A DNA stretch of 43,041 nucleotides, from NCBI GenBank assembly GCA_029265075.1, contig JAJUJZ010000010.1:1-43041 (forward strand), read 5' to 3'. The notes beneath the pieces were generated by a model, which saw only the letters and a list, made by a program, of their open reading frames with translations, had not been told where the DNA came from and searched no databases. The stretch's first letter is position 1. Each line of letters opens with the position of its first letter. The DNA is from Gammaproteobacteria bacterium (GTDB lineage Bacteria > Pseudomonadota > Gammaproteobacteria > Pseudomonadales > CAMLJR01). A program made the position numbers and the translations under genes. Of the stretch, positions 27,160 to 36,494 are shown in pieces.

Positions 27160-28611
27160 ATGCAGTTCATCGTCAAGTTCTATCCCGAAATCACCATCAA
27201 GAGCCGGCCCGTCCGCGTGCAGCTCGCCAAACAGCTGCGCGACAACATTCGCCGTCAGCTCCGCGCCGAGGGCGCCGAGGTGGAGGTCATCCGCGAATGG
27301 GACCACATCACTCTGCGAGCGCCGTTTGATGCCGGTCTCCATGCCCAGATTGTCGATGTCCTGAAGCGGACCGCAGGCATCGCCTATTTTCTGGACGTCC
27401 TCGACTATCCTTTCACCGGCCTCGACGATGCGCTCACCCGCACAGCCGAGCTGTGGGCCGAGCGGCTGCACGACCGCAGTTTCGTGGTGCGCTGCCGCCG
27501 CGTGGGCAAGCACGACTTCACCTCCATCGATGCCGAGCGCTTTCTCGGGGGCGGCCTGCTGGCCGCCAGTCCCGGCAGCAGGGTCGATGTCAGGAACCCG
27601 GACGAGACGGTGCGGGTTGAGATCCGCCACGACCGTCTCTATGTGGTCAACCAGCGCTATGCCGGCATTGGCGGCTTCCCGATCGGCAGTCAGGAGACTG
27701 TGGTCAGCCTGCTCTCAGGCGGCTTCGACTCCACCGTCGCCAGCTATCTCACCATGCGGCGCGGCATGCGTACCCATTTCTGTTTCTTCAATCTGGGCGG
27801 CCGCGAACATGAGATCGGCGTGCGGGAAGTGGCACACTATCTCTGGTCACAGTACGGCAGCGCCAATCGCGTCAAACTGATCTGCGTACCGTTTGAGGGC
27901 GTGGTCGCCGATATTCTCAAGAACGTCAACGACTCCTACATGGGTGTGGTGCTGAAGCGGGTCATGCTGCGCGCAGCCACCGAAGTCGCCACCCAACTGG
28001 GCGCGCAGGCGCTGGTGACCGGCGAAGCCGTGGCGCAGGTGTCGAGTCAGACGCTTACCAATCTCAGCATCATCGACCGCGCTACCGACATGCTGGTGCT
28101 GCGGCCGCTGATCACCACCGGCAAGGGCGACATCATTAATATCGCAGCCACCATCGGCACCGAGCAGTTTGCCGCCCGAATGCCTGAATACTGTGGCGTC
28201 ATCTCGGTCAAGCCGACCACCCGCGCCAAACCCGAGCGGGTCGAGCACGAGGAGAGCAAGCTGTCAGCGGAGGTGCTGGAGGCCGCGCTCGCAACTGCCC
28301 GCTACGTCAATATCGACGAGGTCGCCGATGAAGTGCTGACCGCCACCACGGTCGAGACGCTGCCGGCTCCGCTGCCGGATGCCGTAATCATCGATGTGCG
28401 GGCACCACTGGAACGGGAGCGTAACCCCCTGCGGGCTGGCAATGTGCAGGTGGAGCATATTCCGTTCTACGAACTCGCCACGCGCTTTGCCGGGCTGCCT
28501 GCGGATACGGTCTACATGCTGTACTGCGACAAGGGCGTAATGAGTCGCCTGCAGGCCGCGCACCTGGCCGAACAGGGCTACGACAACATCAAGGTCTACC
28601 GGCCCGGCTGA
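27160..28611 (+). CDS. thiI: tRNA 4-thiouridine synthase with rhodanese domain
   Basis: Makes s4U8 in tRNA, and the same sulfur relay can feed thiazole synthesis. The 483-residue protein has a ferredoxin-like plus THUMP N-terminal part (1-165), a PP-loop ATPase domain with LLSGGFDST (184-192), the disulfide cysteine Cys345 in MPEYCGVIS and a C-terminal rhodanese domain with the persulfide cysteine Cys456 in [14 protein letters not shown]. Residue positions coincide with E. coli Cys344/Cys456. It starts about 20 bases after a TATAAT box and has no clear ribosome site. Its stop overlaps trmL (TGATG). Confidence 0.97.
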   Translation: MQFIVKFYPEITIKSRPVRVQLAKQLRDNIRRQLRAEGAEVEVIREWDHITLRAPFDAGLHAQIVDVLKRTAGIAYFLDVLDYPFTGLDDALTRTAELWAERLHDRSFVVRCRRVGKHDFTSIDAERFLGGGLLAASPGSRVDVRNPDETVRVEIRHDRLYVVNQRYAGIGGFPIGSQETVVSLLSGGFDSTVASYLTMRRGMRTHFCFFNLGGREHEIGVREVAHYLWSQYGSANRVKLICVPFEGVVADILKNVNDSYMGVVLKRVMLRAATEVATQLGAQALVTGEAVAQVSSQTLTNLSIIDRATDMLVLRPLITTGKGDIINIAATIGTEQFAARMPEYCGVISVKPTTRAKPERVEHEESKLSAEVLEAALATARYVNIDEVADEVLTATTVETLPAPLPDAVIIDVRAPLERERNPLRAGNVQVEHIPFYELATRFAGLPADTVYMLYCDKGVMSRLQAAHLAEQGYDNIKVYRPG

Positions 28612-29075
28612 TGCTCGACATCGTCCTCTACGAGCCAGAAATTCCGCCCAATACCGGCAATGTGATCCGGCTCTGCGCCAATACCGGCATGCACCTGCAC
28701 CTTATCGAGCCGCTCGGCTTCGAGCTGGACGACAAGCGCCTGCGCCGCGCCGGCCTTGATTACCACGAATGGGCCGACCTGGCGATTCATGCCGATCTTG
28801 ATGCCTATCTGGCTGCCCGCCAGCCGCACCGACTGTTCGGACTCAGTACCAGAGGCAGCACCAGCTACACACAGGCGGCTTTCGCGCCGGGTGATGCCCT
28901 GCTGTTCGGTCCGGAGAGTCGCGGCCTCCCCCAGTGGGTACGTGACCGCATTGCGCCCGAACATCTGCTGCGGCTGCCGATGCGACCGGGCAGCCGCAGC
29001 CTCAACCTCTCTAACAGCGTGGCCGTGGTGGCATACGAGGCGTGGCGGCAGCTGGGTTTCAGCGGGAGCTGCTGA
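28611..29075 (+). CDS. trmL: tRNA (cytidine/uridine-34) 2'-O-methyltransferase
   Basis: SPOUT enzyme methylating the wobble ribose of two leucine tRNAs. The 154-residue protein has [19 protein letters not shown] (9-27), [10 protein letters not shown] (about 102-111) and [19 protein letters not shown] near the end: the three TrmL/YibK knot motifs at the right spacing. Length equals E. coli TrmL (157) within a few residues. The start overlaps the thiI stop by one base, so translation is coupled. The two enzymes modify different tRNA positions but share substrates. Confidence 0.95.
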   Translation: MLDIVLYEPEIPPNTGNVIRLCANTGMHLHLIEPLGFELDDKRLRRAGLDYHEWADLAIHADLDAYLAARQPHRLFGLSTRGSTSYTQAAFAPGDALLFGPESRGLPQWVRDRIAPEHLLRLPMRPGSRSLNLSNSVAVVAYEAWRQLGFSGSC

Positions 29076-29166
29076 GAGCGGCGACCGCAGCCACACGATA
29101 ACTCTGTGCGCACGCGCAACCAATTCGCAGGCACGGTCACTAAAGGGTCCGCTCCGGAGCTTTACC

Positions 29167-30339
29167 ATGCCGCGTGCCCCGCTGCTGATCATTCTCGCCT
29201 TCGTCGCCTTCACCAGCCTCGGCCTGCCCGATGGATTGCTCGGCGTTGCCTGGCCTTCGATACGCACCGACTTTGCGGTCGCGCTCGACCAGCTCGGCCT
29301 GCTGGTCGCCATCACCACCGCCGGTTATCTCACCGCCAGCTTCTGTAGCGGTGCGGTATTGCGGCGCCTGCCGATCGGGCAGGTGCTGACGCTGTCAACG
29401 CTGGCAGCCGCGGTGGCGCTCCTCGGCTTTGCCTTTACCCCATTCTGGTGGCTGATGCTGCTGTTCGGCTTTGTGGCGGGACTCGGTGGCGGTGCCATTG
29501 ATGCCGGCCTCAACGCATATGGTGCCCGCCACTTCACGCCTCGCCTCCTCAACTGGCTGCACGCACTTTTTGGTCTCGGCACCACCCTGGGCCCGCTGAT
29601 CGTCACTGCCGTCCTGAGCACCGGCCAGAGCTGGCGTCTGAGCTATCTGGTGGTGGGTACCGCCCAGCTGATGCTGGCACTCACCTTTTTCATAACCCGC
29701 CAGCGCTGGGAAGACACGCTATCTGCGAACGCGGAAGCACCTGTCAAAGCCGCGACTGCTTCTACCTTCGAGACGCTGCGTCAGCCCATTGTCTGGTTCG
29801 GAATGCTGATGTTCTTCTTCTACAGCGGCATCGAGATCGCCGCCGCACAGTGGAGCTATTCGCTGCTCACCCTGGGGCGTGGCGTACCAGCCACAGCAGC
29901 CGGGCTGACGGTAAGTCTCTACTGGGGCAGCCTGATGCTGGGCCGTATTCTGTTCGGTTTTGTCGCCAACCGTCTGCCGCTGGTTATGACGCTGCGGCTC
30001 TGCATCATCGCCAGCATCGCAGGTGCCCTGCTGTTCTGGCTCGATTTCTCATTGGTGGCGAGTGCGCTGGGGCTGATGCTGATCGGCTTCTGCTTTGCGC
30101 CCATCTTCGCGACCCTGATCAGCCTGACGCCAGCACGGGTCGGCAGCCACCATGCGCACACTGCGATCGGCTTCCAGGTCGCAGCCGCAGCGCTGGGCGC
30201 AGCCACGCTGACCGGACTGGCAGGCCTGCTGACACGATCATTAGGGCTGGAAGTGATCGGCGCCGCACTGCTGGTTGCCGCCGTTCTGCTGCTGGGATGC
30301 TATGAGGCCTTTATGCGCTGGGGCCAGGCCAGAGCCTGA
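29167..30339 (+). CDS. MFS transporter
   Basis: Inner-membrane major-facilitator carrier, 390 residues, about twelve hydrophobic helices with a central polar loop near residues 180-200. N-terminal features include SLGLPDGLLGVAWPSIRTDF, GGGAIDAGLNAYGARHF and LLNWLHALFGLGTTLGPL, a pattern seen in the FucP/YfkF-like sugar or unknown-substrate MFS branch. Substrate not predictable. The ATG at 29167 has GGAG eight bases upstream (CCGGAGC); an in-frame reading reaching back to 28756 is the shadow of trmL. It follows trmL by 91 bases. Confidence 0.9.
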   Translation: MPRAPLLIILAFVAFTSLGLPDGLLGVAWPSIRTDFAVALDQLGLLVAITTAGYLTASFCSGAVLRRLPIGQVLTLSTLAAAVALLGFAFTPFWWLMLLFGFVAGLGGGAIDAGLNAYGARHFTPRLLNWLHALFGLGTTLGPLIVTAVLSTGQSWRLSYLVVGTAQLMLALTFFITRQRWEDTLSANAEAPVKAATASTFETLRQPIVWFGMLMFFFYSGIEIAAAQWSYSLLTLGRGVPATAAGLTVSLYWGSLMLGRILFGFVANRLPLVMTLRLCIIASIAGALLFWLDFSLVASALGLMLIGFCFAPIFATLISLTPARVGSHHAHTAIGFQVAAAALGAATLTGLAGLLTRSLGLEVIGAALLVAAVLLLGCYEAFMRWGQARA

Positions 30340-30379
30340 TCAGGCTACACAGCAGCTGCAGGGGAAGATTTCTGAAGAG

Positions 30380-30408
30380 GAAAATCAGGGCCGGTGCAGA
30401 CCGGCCCT
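30380..30408 (-). terminator. intrinsic terminator of secB
   Basis: Perfect 9-bp stem AGGGCCGGT (30387-30395) / ACCGGCCCT (30400-30408), loop of four; on the minus strand the stem is followed by GATTTTCC. It lies 13 bases after the secB stop and may also stop readthrough from the convergent MFS gene. Confidence 0.85.
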
Positions 30409-30421
30409 CGCGGAGAGCGTG

Positions 30422-30907
30422 TTACTGCGTGGTGGCAGCGGCCTGCGCCTGCTCTTCGCTCTGTTTCAGCGCCTGCAGATAGAGTGCTTCGAAATTGACC
30501 GGCTGCAGCATCAGGGCCGGGAAGCTGCCGCGTGTTACCAGACTGTCGATCGTTTCGCGCGCATACGGGAACAGGATAGTCGGGCACACCACCGACAGCA
30601 GCCGGCGCAGTGCTTCACCTTCGACGCCCTGGACGAAGAAGACACCACCCTGCTGCACCTCGACCAGAAACGCGGTTTCCTCTTCGAGTTTGGCGGTGAT
30701 GGTGATGGTGAGGACCACCTCGAAGTTTTCATCGTTCACGCGATCGCTGCGGGTGTTCAGATCAACCTTGATCTGCGGTTTCCACTGCTTGGTAAAAACC
30801 TTGGCGCCCAGCGGCGATTCGAACGAAAGATCCTTGATGTAAATACGTTGCAGAGCAAACTGCTGGGCATTCTTCTGTTCGCTGCCCGCTTCCTGGGTGT
30901 CAGCCAT
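30422..30907 (-). CDS. secB: protein-export chaperone SecB
   Basis: Tetrameric cytosolic chaperone that holds preproteins for SecA. The 161-residue protein contains FALQRIYIKDLSFESPLGAK, the acidic EEETAFLVEVQQGGVFFVQG and PILFPYARE-type motif (TILFPYARETIDSLVTRGSF), the SecB signature, then a Gln/Ala-rich tail. Length is normal. Last gene of yibN-grxC-secB, in the order known from E. coli. Confidence 0.98.
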   Translation of the reverse strand: MADTQEAGSEQKNAQQFALQRIYIKDLSFESPLGAKVFTKQWKPQIKVDLNTRSDRVNDENFEVVLTITITAKLEEETAFLVEVQQGGVFFVQGVEGEALRRLLSVVCPTILFPYARETIDSLVTRGSFPALMLQPVNFEALYLQALKQSEEQAQAAATTQ

Positions 30908-30947
30908 GTGACCTCTTCCTCTTGGGTTATCTGTTCCGGATTATCGT

Positions 30948-31205
30948 TTATTCCGCGGCCAGCATCGCGTCGAGCTTGCCGCTGCGCTCCAGCGCGTAGA
31001 GATCGTCGCAGCCACCGATGTGCTGTTCGCCGATCCAGATCTGCGGCACCGTGCGGCGCCCGCTGCGCTGTTCCATTTCCCGCCGCGCGGCCGGATCACC
31101 GTCGACGTTGATTTCGGTGATGTCAGCCTGCCTGGCCTGCAGCAGGCTCTTCGCCCGGCGGCAGAACCCGCACCAGTCACTGGAATAAATGGTTACAGCT
31201 GCCAC
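30948..31205 (-). CDS. grxC: glutaredoxin 3
   Basis: Small GSH-dependent thiol reductase of 85 residues with the dithiol active site YSSDWCGFCRRAK (Cys12-x2-Cys15), the cis-proline TVPQIWIG and the glutathione-binding GGCDDLYAL. CGFC rather than the usual CPYC is a common variant in non-enteric bacteria. It starts with GTG and follows yibN by ten bases, so it is translated as part of the yibN-grxC-secB unit. Confidence 0.95.
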   Translation of the reverse strand: MAAVTIYSSDWCGFCRRAKSLLQARQADITEINVDGDPAARREMEQRSGRRTVPQIWIGEQHIGGCDDLYALERSGKLDAMLAAE

Positions 31206-31215
31206 CGCGAAGCCC

Positions 31216-31626
31216 TCACTCTTTGACCAGCGGCAGCTGCGCGTTCTGCCACTCCATGATACCGCCGCCGAGGCGATACACCTGCTTCAGCCCTTTGGCT
31301 GCCGCGCGCTTGCCGGCCGCCGAGGCGTGCTGGCCCATGCGGTCGACGAAGATAATGGGATGGTCACTGCGGCTTTCGAGTTCCGTCCAGCGCTCTTCCA
31401 GCTTGGCGAAAGGCAGGTTGATGGCATCGACAATATGCCCCTTCCTGAACTCCGCCGGTTCCCGGAGATCGATGACTGCAGCCTGCTGTCCATTGACCAG
31501 CGCCACCAGCTGATGCGGGGTAACGCTGCGGCCACCGCGCCGCGACTCGTGAAAGAACAGCAGCACCAGACAGATCGCCAGCCCGGCGACCAGCAGCCAC
31601 TGCTCCAACAAGAACTGCACAATCAT
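31216..31626 (-). CDS. yibN: membrane-anchored rhodanese-like protein YibN
   Basis: 136 residues: an N-terminal membrane helix (LLVAGLAICLVLLFF, about 10-25) and a cytoplasmic rhodanese-fold domain (GRSVTPHQLVALVNGQQAAV, IDLREPAEFRKGHIVDAINL). The catalytic loop reads IIFVDRMGQHAS, with Asp in place of the active cysteine, as I recall also for E. coli YibN (VVDGSGMQ), so sulfurtransferase activity is unlikely. The ATG at 31626 gives the family-like MIVQFLLEQW start; a frame reaching 31809 adds low-complexity sequence. A TATACT box on the minus strand (31686-31691) may start the yibN-grxC-secB transcript. Confidence 0.9.
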   Translation of the reverse strand: MIVQFLLEQWLLVAGLAICLVLLFFHESRRGGRSVTPHQLVALVNGQQAAVIDLREPAEFRKGHIVDAINLPFAKLEERWTELESRSDHPIIFVDRMGQHASAAGKRAAAKGLKQVYRLGGGIMEWQNAQLPLVKE

Positions 31627-31830
31627 CTGTCTATCGTCGCCTGATCGGTAAACCACAGCCCCTGGGGCTGAGGCGAAAGCCCGCAAGTATACACCGGGCC
31701 GCAGGGATGGGCATCGCCGGAATCCACGCCCATGCGCCGGTAGGCCGGCGAATAGCCTCGGCAGGGCATTCCCGGCAAAGCCGTCGCCGGCGGCAGCAGC
31801 CAGTAACAAAGGGCTCCAGACCGGCCTGCG

Positions 31831-31859
31831 TGGTCAGAAAATCACCGTCGCGCTACAAT
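31831..31859 (+). promoter_or_regulatory. sigma-70 promoter of gpmI-envC-ctpA
   Basis: TGGTCA (31831-31836), 17-base spacer, TACAAT (31854-31859), about 30 bases before the gpmI ATG. Good -10, moderate -35. Confidence 0.6.
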
Positions 31860-31894
31860 TCAGCCCCTGCTTGCACTGATACCACAGGATTCCG

Positions 31895-33445
31895 ATGACT
31901 CAAGCCAAGAAGCCCGTTGTACTGATCATCCTCGATGGCTGGGGCTACCGCGAAGAGCCTGACAACAACGCCATTTATCACGCTCGCAAGCCGTTCTGGG
32001 ATCAGCTGTGGAGCGAGCAGCCGCGCACGCTGATCTCCGGTTCAGGCCTTGATGTCGGCCTGCCCGATGGTCAGTTCGGCAACTCGGAGGTCGGCCATAT
32101 GGCGCTCGGCTCCGGGCGCGTCGACTACCAGAGCATCACCCGCATCGACAAGGCCATCGAGGACGGCAGCTTTTTCAGCAATGCCGCCTTTACGGAAGCG
32201 GTCGACAAGGCAGTCAGTGCGGGCAAGGCTGTACACGTGCTGGGCCTGCTCTCCAGTGGCGGTGTGCACAGCCACGAAAACCACATCCACGCCATGGTCG
32301 AACTGGCAGCACAGCGGGGCGCGCAACAGGTCTATGCGCATGCCTTCCTCGACGGTCGCGACACCCCACCGCGCAGTGCCGAGGCCTCTCTGGACGCGCT
32401 GGCCCGCCGCTTCGGCGAGCTGGGCTGCGGCCGCATCGCCAGCATCATCGGCCGTTACTACGCAATGGACCGCGACAACCGCTGGGAGCGCGTGCAGGCC
32501 GCCTATGACCTGATGACCGCCGGCATCGCTGACTATGAGGCCGCCACCGCCGTCGACGGCCTGCACGCTGCCTACGAGCGCGGTGAGGACGACGAATTCG
32601 TAAAGGCGACGCGTATCGTCGGTGCGGGCGAAGCACCCGTCACCATCAACGACGGCGATGTCGTCGTGTTCATGAATTTCCGTGCCGATCGCGCCCGCGA
32701 AATCAGCCGTGCCTTTCTGGCCGGCCCCGGGTTCACCGGCTTCGAGCGGCAGCGGCAGCCACAGCTGGCAGCCTTTGTCTCGGCCACGGAATATGCGGCG
32801 GATATTCCCTCAACGGTCGCCTTTGCACCGACCACGATGAAGAACTCGCTGGGCGAATACCTGAGCAGCCTCGGCAAGACGCAGCTGCGCATCGCCGAGA
32901 CCGAGAAATACGCCCACGTCACCTTCTTCTTCAGCGGCGGCCGCGAGGAGCTGTTCCCCGGTGAGGAGCGTATCCTGGTGCCATCACCGGCGGTGGCGAC
33001 TTACGACCTGAAGCCGGAGATGAGTGCTCCCGAGGTCACCGACAAGCTGGTCGACGCGATCCACAGCGGCAAATTCGATCTGATCGTCTGCAACTACGCT
33101 AACGGCGACATGGTCGGTCACACTGGTGTGTTCGAGGCAGCGGTAAAAGCGGTGGAAACCCTCGACGAGTGCCTGCGGCGGGTCGTCACCGCGGTCCGTG
33201 ACGTCGGTGGTCAGGCGCTGATCACCGCCGATCACGGCAACTGCGAGCGGATGCATGATGCGGAGAGCGGTCAGGCCCACACCCAGCACACCACCGACCC
33301 GGTGCCCTTCATCTATGTTGGCCCGCGTCAGGTGAAGCCGCAGAGCGGCGGCAAGCTGGCCGACGTGGCGCCGACCATCCTGGCGCTGATGGACCTGCCC
33401 CTGCCGGCCGAGATGACCGGCCGCAACCTATTGCCAGCGGAGTAG
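31895..33445 (+). CDS. gpmI: 2,3-bisphosphoglycerate-independent phosphoglycerate mutase
   Basis: Mn-dependent glycolytic enzyme interconverting 3- and 2-phosphoglycerate. The 516-residue protein begins with [13 protein letters not shown] (metal ligand Asp14), has the phosphoserine Ser64 in [27 protein letters not shown], the [13 protein letters not shown] motif and the metal-binding end segments [14 protein letters not shown] and ITADHGNCE. Length is typical (510-515). AGGA precedes the ATG. It leads envC by four bases, so glycolysis and cell-wall genes share a transcript, a common gammaproteobacterial order. Confidence 0.98.
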   Translation: MTQAKKPVVLIILDGWGYREEPDNNAIYHARKPFWDQLWSEQPRTLISGSGLDVGLPDGQFGNSEVGHMALGSGRVDYQSITRIDKAIEDGSFFSNAAFTEAVDKAVSAGKAVHVLGLLSSGGVHSHENHIHAMVELAAQRGAQQVYAHAFLDGRDTPPRSAEASLDALARRFGELGCGRIASIIGRYYAMDRDNRWERVQAAYDLMTAGIADYEAATAVDGLHAAYERGEDDEFVKATRIVGAGEAPVTINDGDVVVFMNFRADRAREISRAFLAGPGFTGFERQRQPQLAAFVSATEYAADIPSTVAFAPTTMKNSLGEYLSSLGKTQLRIAETEKYAHVTFFFSGGREELFPGEERILVPSPAVATYDLKPEMSAPEVTDKLVDAIHSGKFDLIVCNYANGDMVGHTGVFEAAVKAVETLDECLRRVVTAVRDVGGQALITADHGNCERMHDAESGQAHTQHTTDPVPFIYVGPRQVKPQSGGKLADVAPTILALMDLPLPAEMTGRNLLPAE

Positions 33446-33449
33446 GACC

Positions 33450-34664
33450 GTGATCCGCCGTCGCCCGACACAGCTCGTTGGCGCGCTCCTGCTGAGTGCG
33501 AGCCTGGTACTCCCGGCTATTGCGGCGGACCAGCAGACGACGCAGAGCCAGCTGCAGGAACTCAAGTCCGAAATGAGCAAACTCCAGAAAATGCTGGAGG
33601 GCTTCAAAAGCGAACGATCCCGGCTGGAACGCGATCTGCGCCAGTCCGAGGTCGAGATCGGCGAGAGCGAGCGACGGATTCGGGAGATCGAACAGCAGCT
33701 GCAGCAACAGCAGCAGGAACTGGAGCAACTGCGCCAGCGGCGCGAAACGTTGCACCAGTCCCGTGCCGCCCAGCAGGAGCAGATCGCTCGCCAGGTGCGC
33801 GGCGCCTATCAGCTGGGCCGTGAAGACCGGCTGAAAACCCTGCTCAACCAGGAAGATCCGGCTCAGCTCAGTCGCGCGCTGGTCTATTACGACTACTTCA
33901 ACCGCGCGCGCAGTGAGCAGATCGAAGCTTATATCGATCTGATCGCCGAACTCGACACCCTGGAGCCCGCCATCGCCGCCCGGACCGATTCACTGCGGGG
34001 CACGCGGGCGACACTCGACAGCCGGCGCCAGCAGCTGCTGAGCGCCCGCGAGGAGCGGCAGCGTGCGCTCGCCAGGCTGGCCAGTACCATCAAGAGCAAG
34101 GACGACGAGCTGAAACAGCTGGCGCAGGATCGCAGTGCGCTGGAGGCGGTTCTGCGCAAGCTCGAGCAGGCCGCGAAAATCACCGCCCCGCCCTCGGCCC
34201 CCACCACAACCGGACGCGACACCGGCCCGCTGGTCAGGAGCGGCACGCCGGCCGATCAGGGGCGACCCTTCCGCGAGCTGCGCGGCCAGCTGCCGTGGCC
34301 CGTCACTGGCCGCCCCAGCAACCGCTTCGGTACCGCGCGCAGCAACAGCGATCTCAAGTGGCAGGGCATCAATATCGTCGCCCCCGAAGGCACCACTGTG
34401 CAGGCCATCCACGGCGGCACCGTCGTATTTGCCGACTGGCTTCGCGGCTCCGGTTTGCTCATCATCATCGATCACGGTGGCGGCTTCATGAGCCTCTATG
34501 CACACAACCAGAGCCTGCTGCGCAAGGTAGGCGATAAAGTGAAGGGCGGTGACGCCATTGCCACGGTCGGCAACAGCGGTGGCCAGGAGCAGGCGGCGCT
34601 CTATTTCGAGATTCGTCAGCGCGGCGTACCGGCTGATCCGGCTCAGTGGTGCCGCCGCGCCTGA
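33450..34664 (+). CDS. envC: murein hydrolase activator EnvC
   Basis: Periplasmic activator of cell-division amidases. The 404-residue protein has a signal peptide (about 1-26, ending AIAA), a long Gln/Glu/Arg-rich coiled coil (about 27-245), a Pro/Ser/Thr linker, and a LytM-like domain (about 280-400: LPWPVTGRPSNRFGTA ... DHGGGFMSLYAHNQSLL). The LytM zinc ligands look degenerate: KWQGINIVAP where an active enzyme has H-x-G-x-D, and LYFEIRQRG instead of HFE, as expected for EnvC. Start is GTG, AGGA upstream, four bases after gpmI. Confidence 0.95.
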   Translation: MIRRRPTQLVGALLLSASLVLPAIAADQQTTQSQLQELKSEMSKLQKMLEGFKSERSRLERDLRQSEVEIGESERRIREIEQQLQQQQQELEQLRQRRETLHQSRAAQQEQIARQVRGAYQLGREDRLKTLLNQEDPAQLSRALVYYDYFNRARSEQIEAYIDLIAELDTLEPAIAARTDSLRGTRATLDSRRQQLLSAREERQRALARLASTIKSKDDELKQLAQDRSALEAVLRKLEQAAKITAPPSAPTTTGRDTGPLVRSGTPADQGRPFRELRGQLPWPVTGRPSNRFGTARSNSDLKWQGINIVAPEGTTVQAIHGGTVVFADWLRGSGLLIIIDHGGGFMSLYAHNQSLLRKVGDKVKGGDAIATVGNSGGQEQAALYFEIRQRGVPADPAQWCRRA

Positions 34665-34713
34665 GAGCTCGTTGCAACAGAGACTGCCGCGCATGCGGCG
34701 TTCGAGGAATTCT

Positions 34714-36078
34714 ATGAACACGCTCGATCAACAGCGCCGTCGCGCTCCCCGCCGTGCCCTTGCCGGCGCGCTCAGCCTTGCCGCGCTGCTCCATCTGGCA
34801 CCCGCCTTTGGTCAGCCAGCCGACGACGAGCCGATTGCCAGTGACGAGCAGGCAGTCCTGCCGCTCGACGAGCTGCGCATCTTCGCCGACGTGTTCAATC
34901 AGATCCGTCTCAGCTATGTCGAGGAGGTGGACGACAAAACACTGCTGGAGAATGCCATTCGCGGCATGCTCTCCAACCTCGATCCGCACTCGGCCTATCT
35001 CGACGAGGACAGCTTCGCCGACCTGCAGGTCAGCACCACGGGTGAGTTCGGCGGGCTGGGCCTGGAAGTAGGCATGGAAGATGGTTTCGTCAAAGTCATC
35101 GCCCCGATCGACGGCACGCCCGCGCAGCAGGCGGGCATTCAGCCGGGCGATCTCATCGTCAGACTGGATGGCAAGCCGCTCAAGGGCATGGGCCTGGCGG
35201 AAGCCGTCGAAGCGATGCGTGGGCCGGCCGGTACCAAAGTGGAGCTCACCATCCTGCGCGAGGGAACCGCCAAACCGTTCGAAGTGACGCTGGAGCGCGC
35301 CAACATCAAAGTGGTGAGTGTGCGCGGACGCGAGCTGGAGCCGGGCTTTGCCTATCTGCGCATCGCCCAGTTCCAGGCCGGCACCGGCACCGAGTTTCGC
35401 AACCTGCTGACCAAGCTGCGCGAGCAGGCCGGTGGCCAGCTCAAGGGCGTGGTGCTGGATTTGCGCAACAACCCAGGCGGCGTGCTGCAGTCGTCAGTGG
35501 AAGTGGCGGATGCATTCCTCACCAGCGGTCTGATCGTCTACACCGAGGGCCGGCTGCCGAATTCGCGGACTCAGTTCAGCGCTTCGGGCGATGATCTGGT
35601 CGCCGGCACGCCTGTGGTGGTGCTGATCAATGGCGGCTCCGCCTCGGCGGCGGAGATCGTGGCCGGCGCACTGCAGGATCACAAGCGCGCGGTCGTCATG
35701 GGCACGCCCAGCTTCGGCAAAGGTTCCGTGCAGACCGTAGTACCGATTTCTGAAACGGCCGGTATCAAACTCACGACTGCGCTCTACTACACGCCGCAGG
35801 GTCGTTCGATCCAGGCGCACGGTATCGAGCCAGACATCCAGGTCGATCGGGCGCGCCTCGAAACCATCGAAGGCAACGAGATCACCGAGGCCGACCTGCA
35901 GGGGCACCTCGGCAACGGCAGCGGCCGGGAACGCAACAGCCGCGACCGTCGCACCCTACCGAAGGACGAGCTGATTTCCAGCGACAACCAGCTCTACGAG
36001 GCGCTCACCCTGCTGAAAGGCCTGCATATTCTGGGCGGCTATCAGGCCTCAGCCGCTTCGGAGAGCACGTCCGACTGA
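34714..36078 (+). CDS. ctpA: C-terminal processing protease (S41A)
   Basis: Periplasmic PDZ-protease of 454 residues. A signal peptide (about 1-33, ending APAFGQ) is followed by an N-terminal helical domain (AIRGMLSNLDPHSAYLD), a PDZ domain (GLGLEVGMEDGFVKVIAPID, about 113-200) and the S41 core: VVLDLRNNPGGVL, LINGGSASAAEI with the catalytic Ser311 and the base Lys336 in FGKGSVQ. GAGG is close before ATG 34714. Its end (about 390-454) is charged and may be flexible. It probably trims or removes envelope proteins, possibly cell-wall hydrolases in conjunction with a lipoprotein adaptor; none is encoded next to it. Confidence 0.96.
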   Translation: MNTLDQQRRRAPRRALAGALSLAALLHLAPAFGQPADDEPIASDEQAVLPLDELRIFADVFNQIRLSYVEEVDDKTLLENAIRGMLSNLDPHSAYLDEDSFADLQVSTTGEFGGLGLEVGMEDGFVKVIAPIDGTPAQQAGIQPGDLIVRLDGKPLKGMGLAEAVEAMRGPAGTKVELTILREGTAKPFEVTLERANIKVVSVRGRELEPGFAYLRIAQFQAGTGTEFRNLLTKLREQAGGQLKGVVLDLRNNPGGVLQSSVEVADAFLTSGLIVYTEGRLPNSRTQFSASGDDLVAGTPVVVLINGGSASAAEIVAGALQDHKRAVVMGTPSFGKGSVQTVVPISETAGIKLTTALYYTPQGRSIQAHGIEPDIQVDRARLETIEGNEITEADLQGHLGNGSGRERNSRDRRTLPKDELISSDNQLYEALTLLKGLHILGGYQASAASESTSD

Positions 36079-36231
36079 ACGGCCGATACAAACGAGCGAT
36101 ACGGTTACGCCGGCTCGGAGGCGTACCTGACCGTTCGTCAGAATGGGGTTGCCCACCCAAACTTGCACGTATAAAAAGAACCACGTCACAGTTTGAGCCG
36201 AATTGACCCCTTGACCATAAGGCCACACGCC

Positions 36232-36456
36232 ATGTACATGAACCGCGCCGGAGAGGACGGTCACGTTCCTGGACGTAAACCGCGTTTTTTCCGCGTTGGA
36301 GAAGAGTGGTACTTCCACACCCGGGAAGGTGCACCGATGGGGCCGTTCAACGATCTCGATGAAGCGGAACAGGGCCTGCACGACTTTCTCGAGTTTCTGG
36401 CGCTGGCCGATCCGGCCATCCTGTCCCGATTCTACGCCTCGCTGCAAACCCACTGA
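36232..36456 (+). CDS. small conserved protein with GYF-like motif, 74 aa
   Basis: Product opens MYMNRAGEDGHVPGRKPRFF and continues with RVGEEWYFHTREGAPMGPF, then an acidic helical end (DLDEAEQGLHDFLEFLALAD). The WYF-x-TREG-x-x-GPF stretch looks like the tryptophan-glycine turn of GYF-type domains, and from memory short Pseudomonas/Cellvibrionales proteins of the DUF6316 kind share it; this assignment is not verified. Two ATGs (36232, 36238) compete. It is separate from ctpA by 153 bases. Function unknown. Confidence 0.7.
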   Translation: MYMNRAGEDGHVPGRKPRFFRVGEEWYFHTREGAPMGPFNDLDEAEQGLHDFLEFLALADPAILSRFYASLQTH

Positions 36457-36458
36457 GC

Positions 36459-36479
36459 CGTCCCGGCATCACCGGGACG
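36459..36479. terminator. bidirectional hairpin between the small protein gene and hisF
   Basis: Perfect 8-bp stem CGTCCCGG / CCGGGACG with a 5-base loop in the 38-base gap between the convergent 36232-36456 gene and hisF. No T-tract. Confidence 0.5.
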
Positions 36480-36494
36480 CAGTGGTCGCCTGAC

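Noticed and set aside
28756..29166. MFS transporter fused to an upstream 137-residue segment
   Set aside because: The extra segment is an out-of-frame shadow of trmL; ATG 29167 has a clear ribosome site and starts the first membrane helix.
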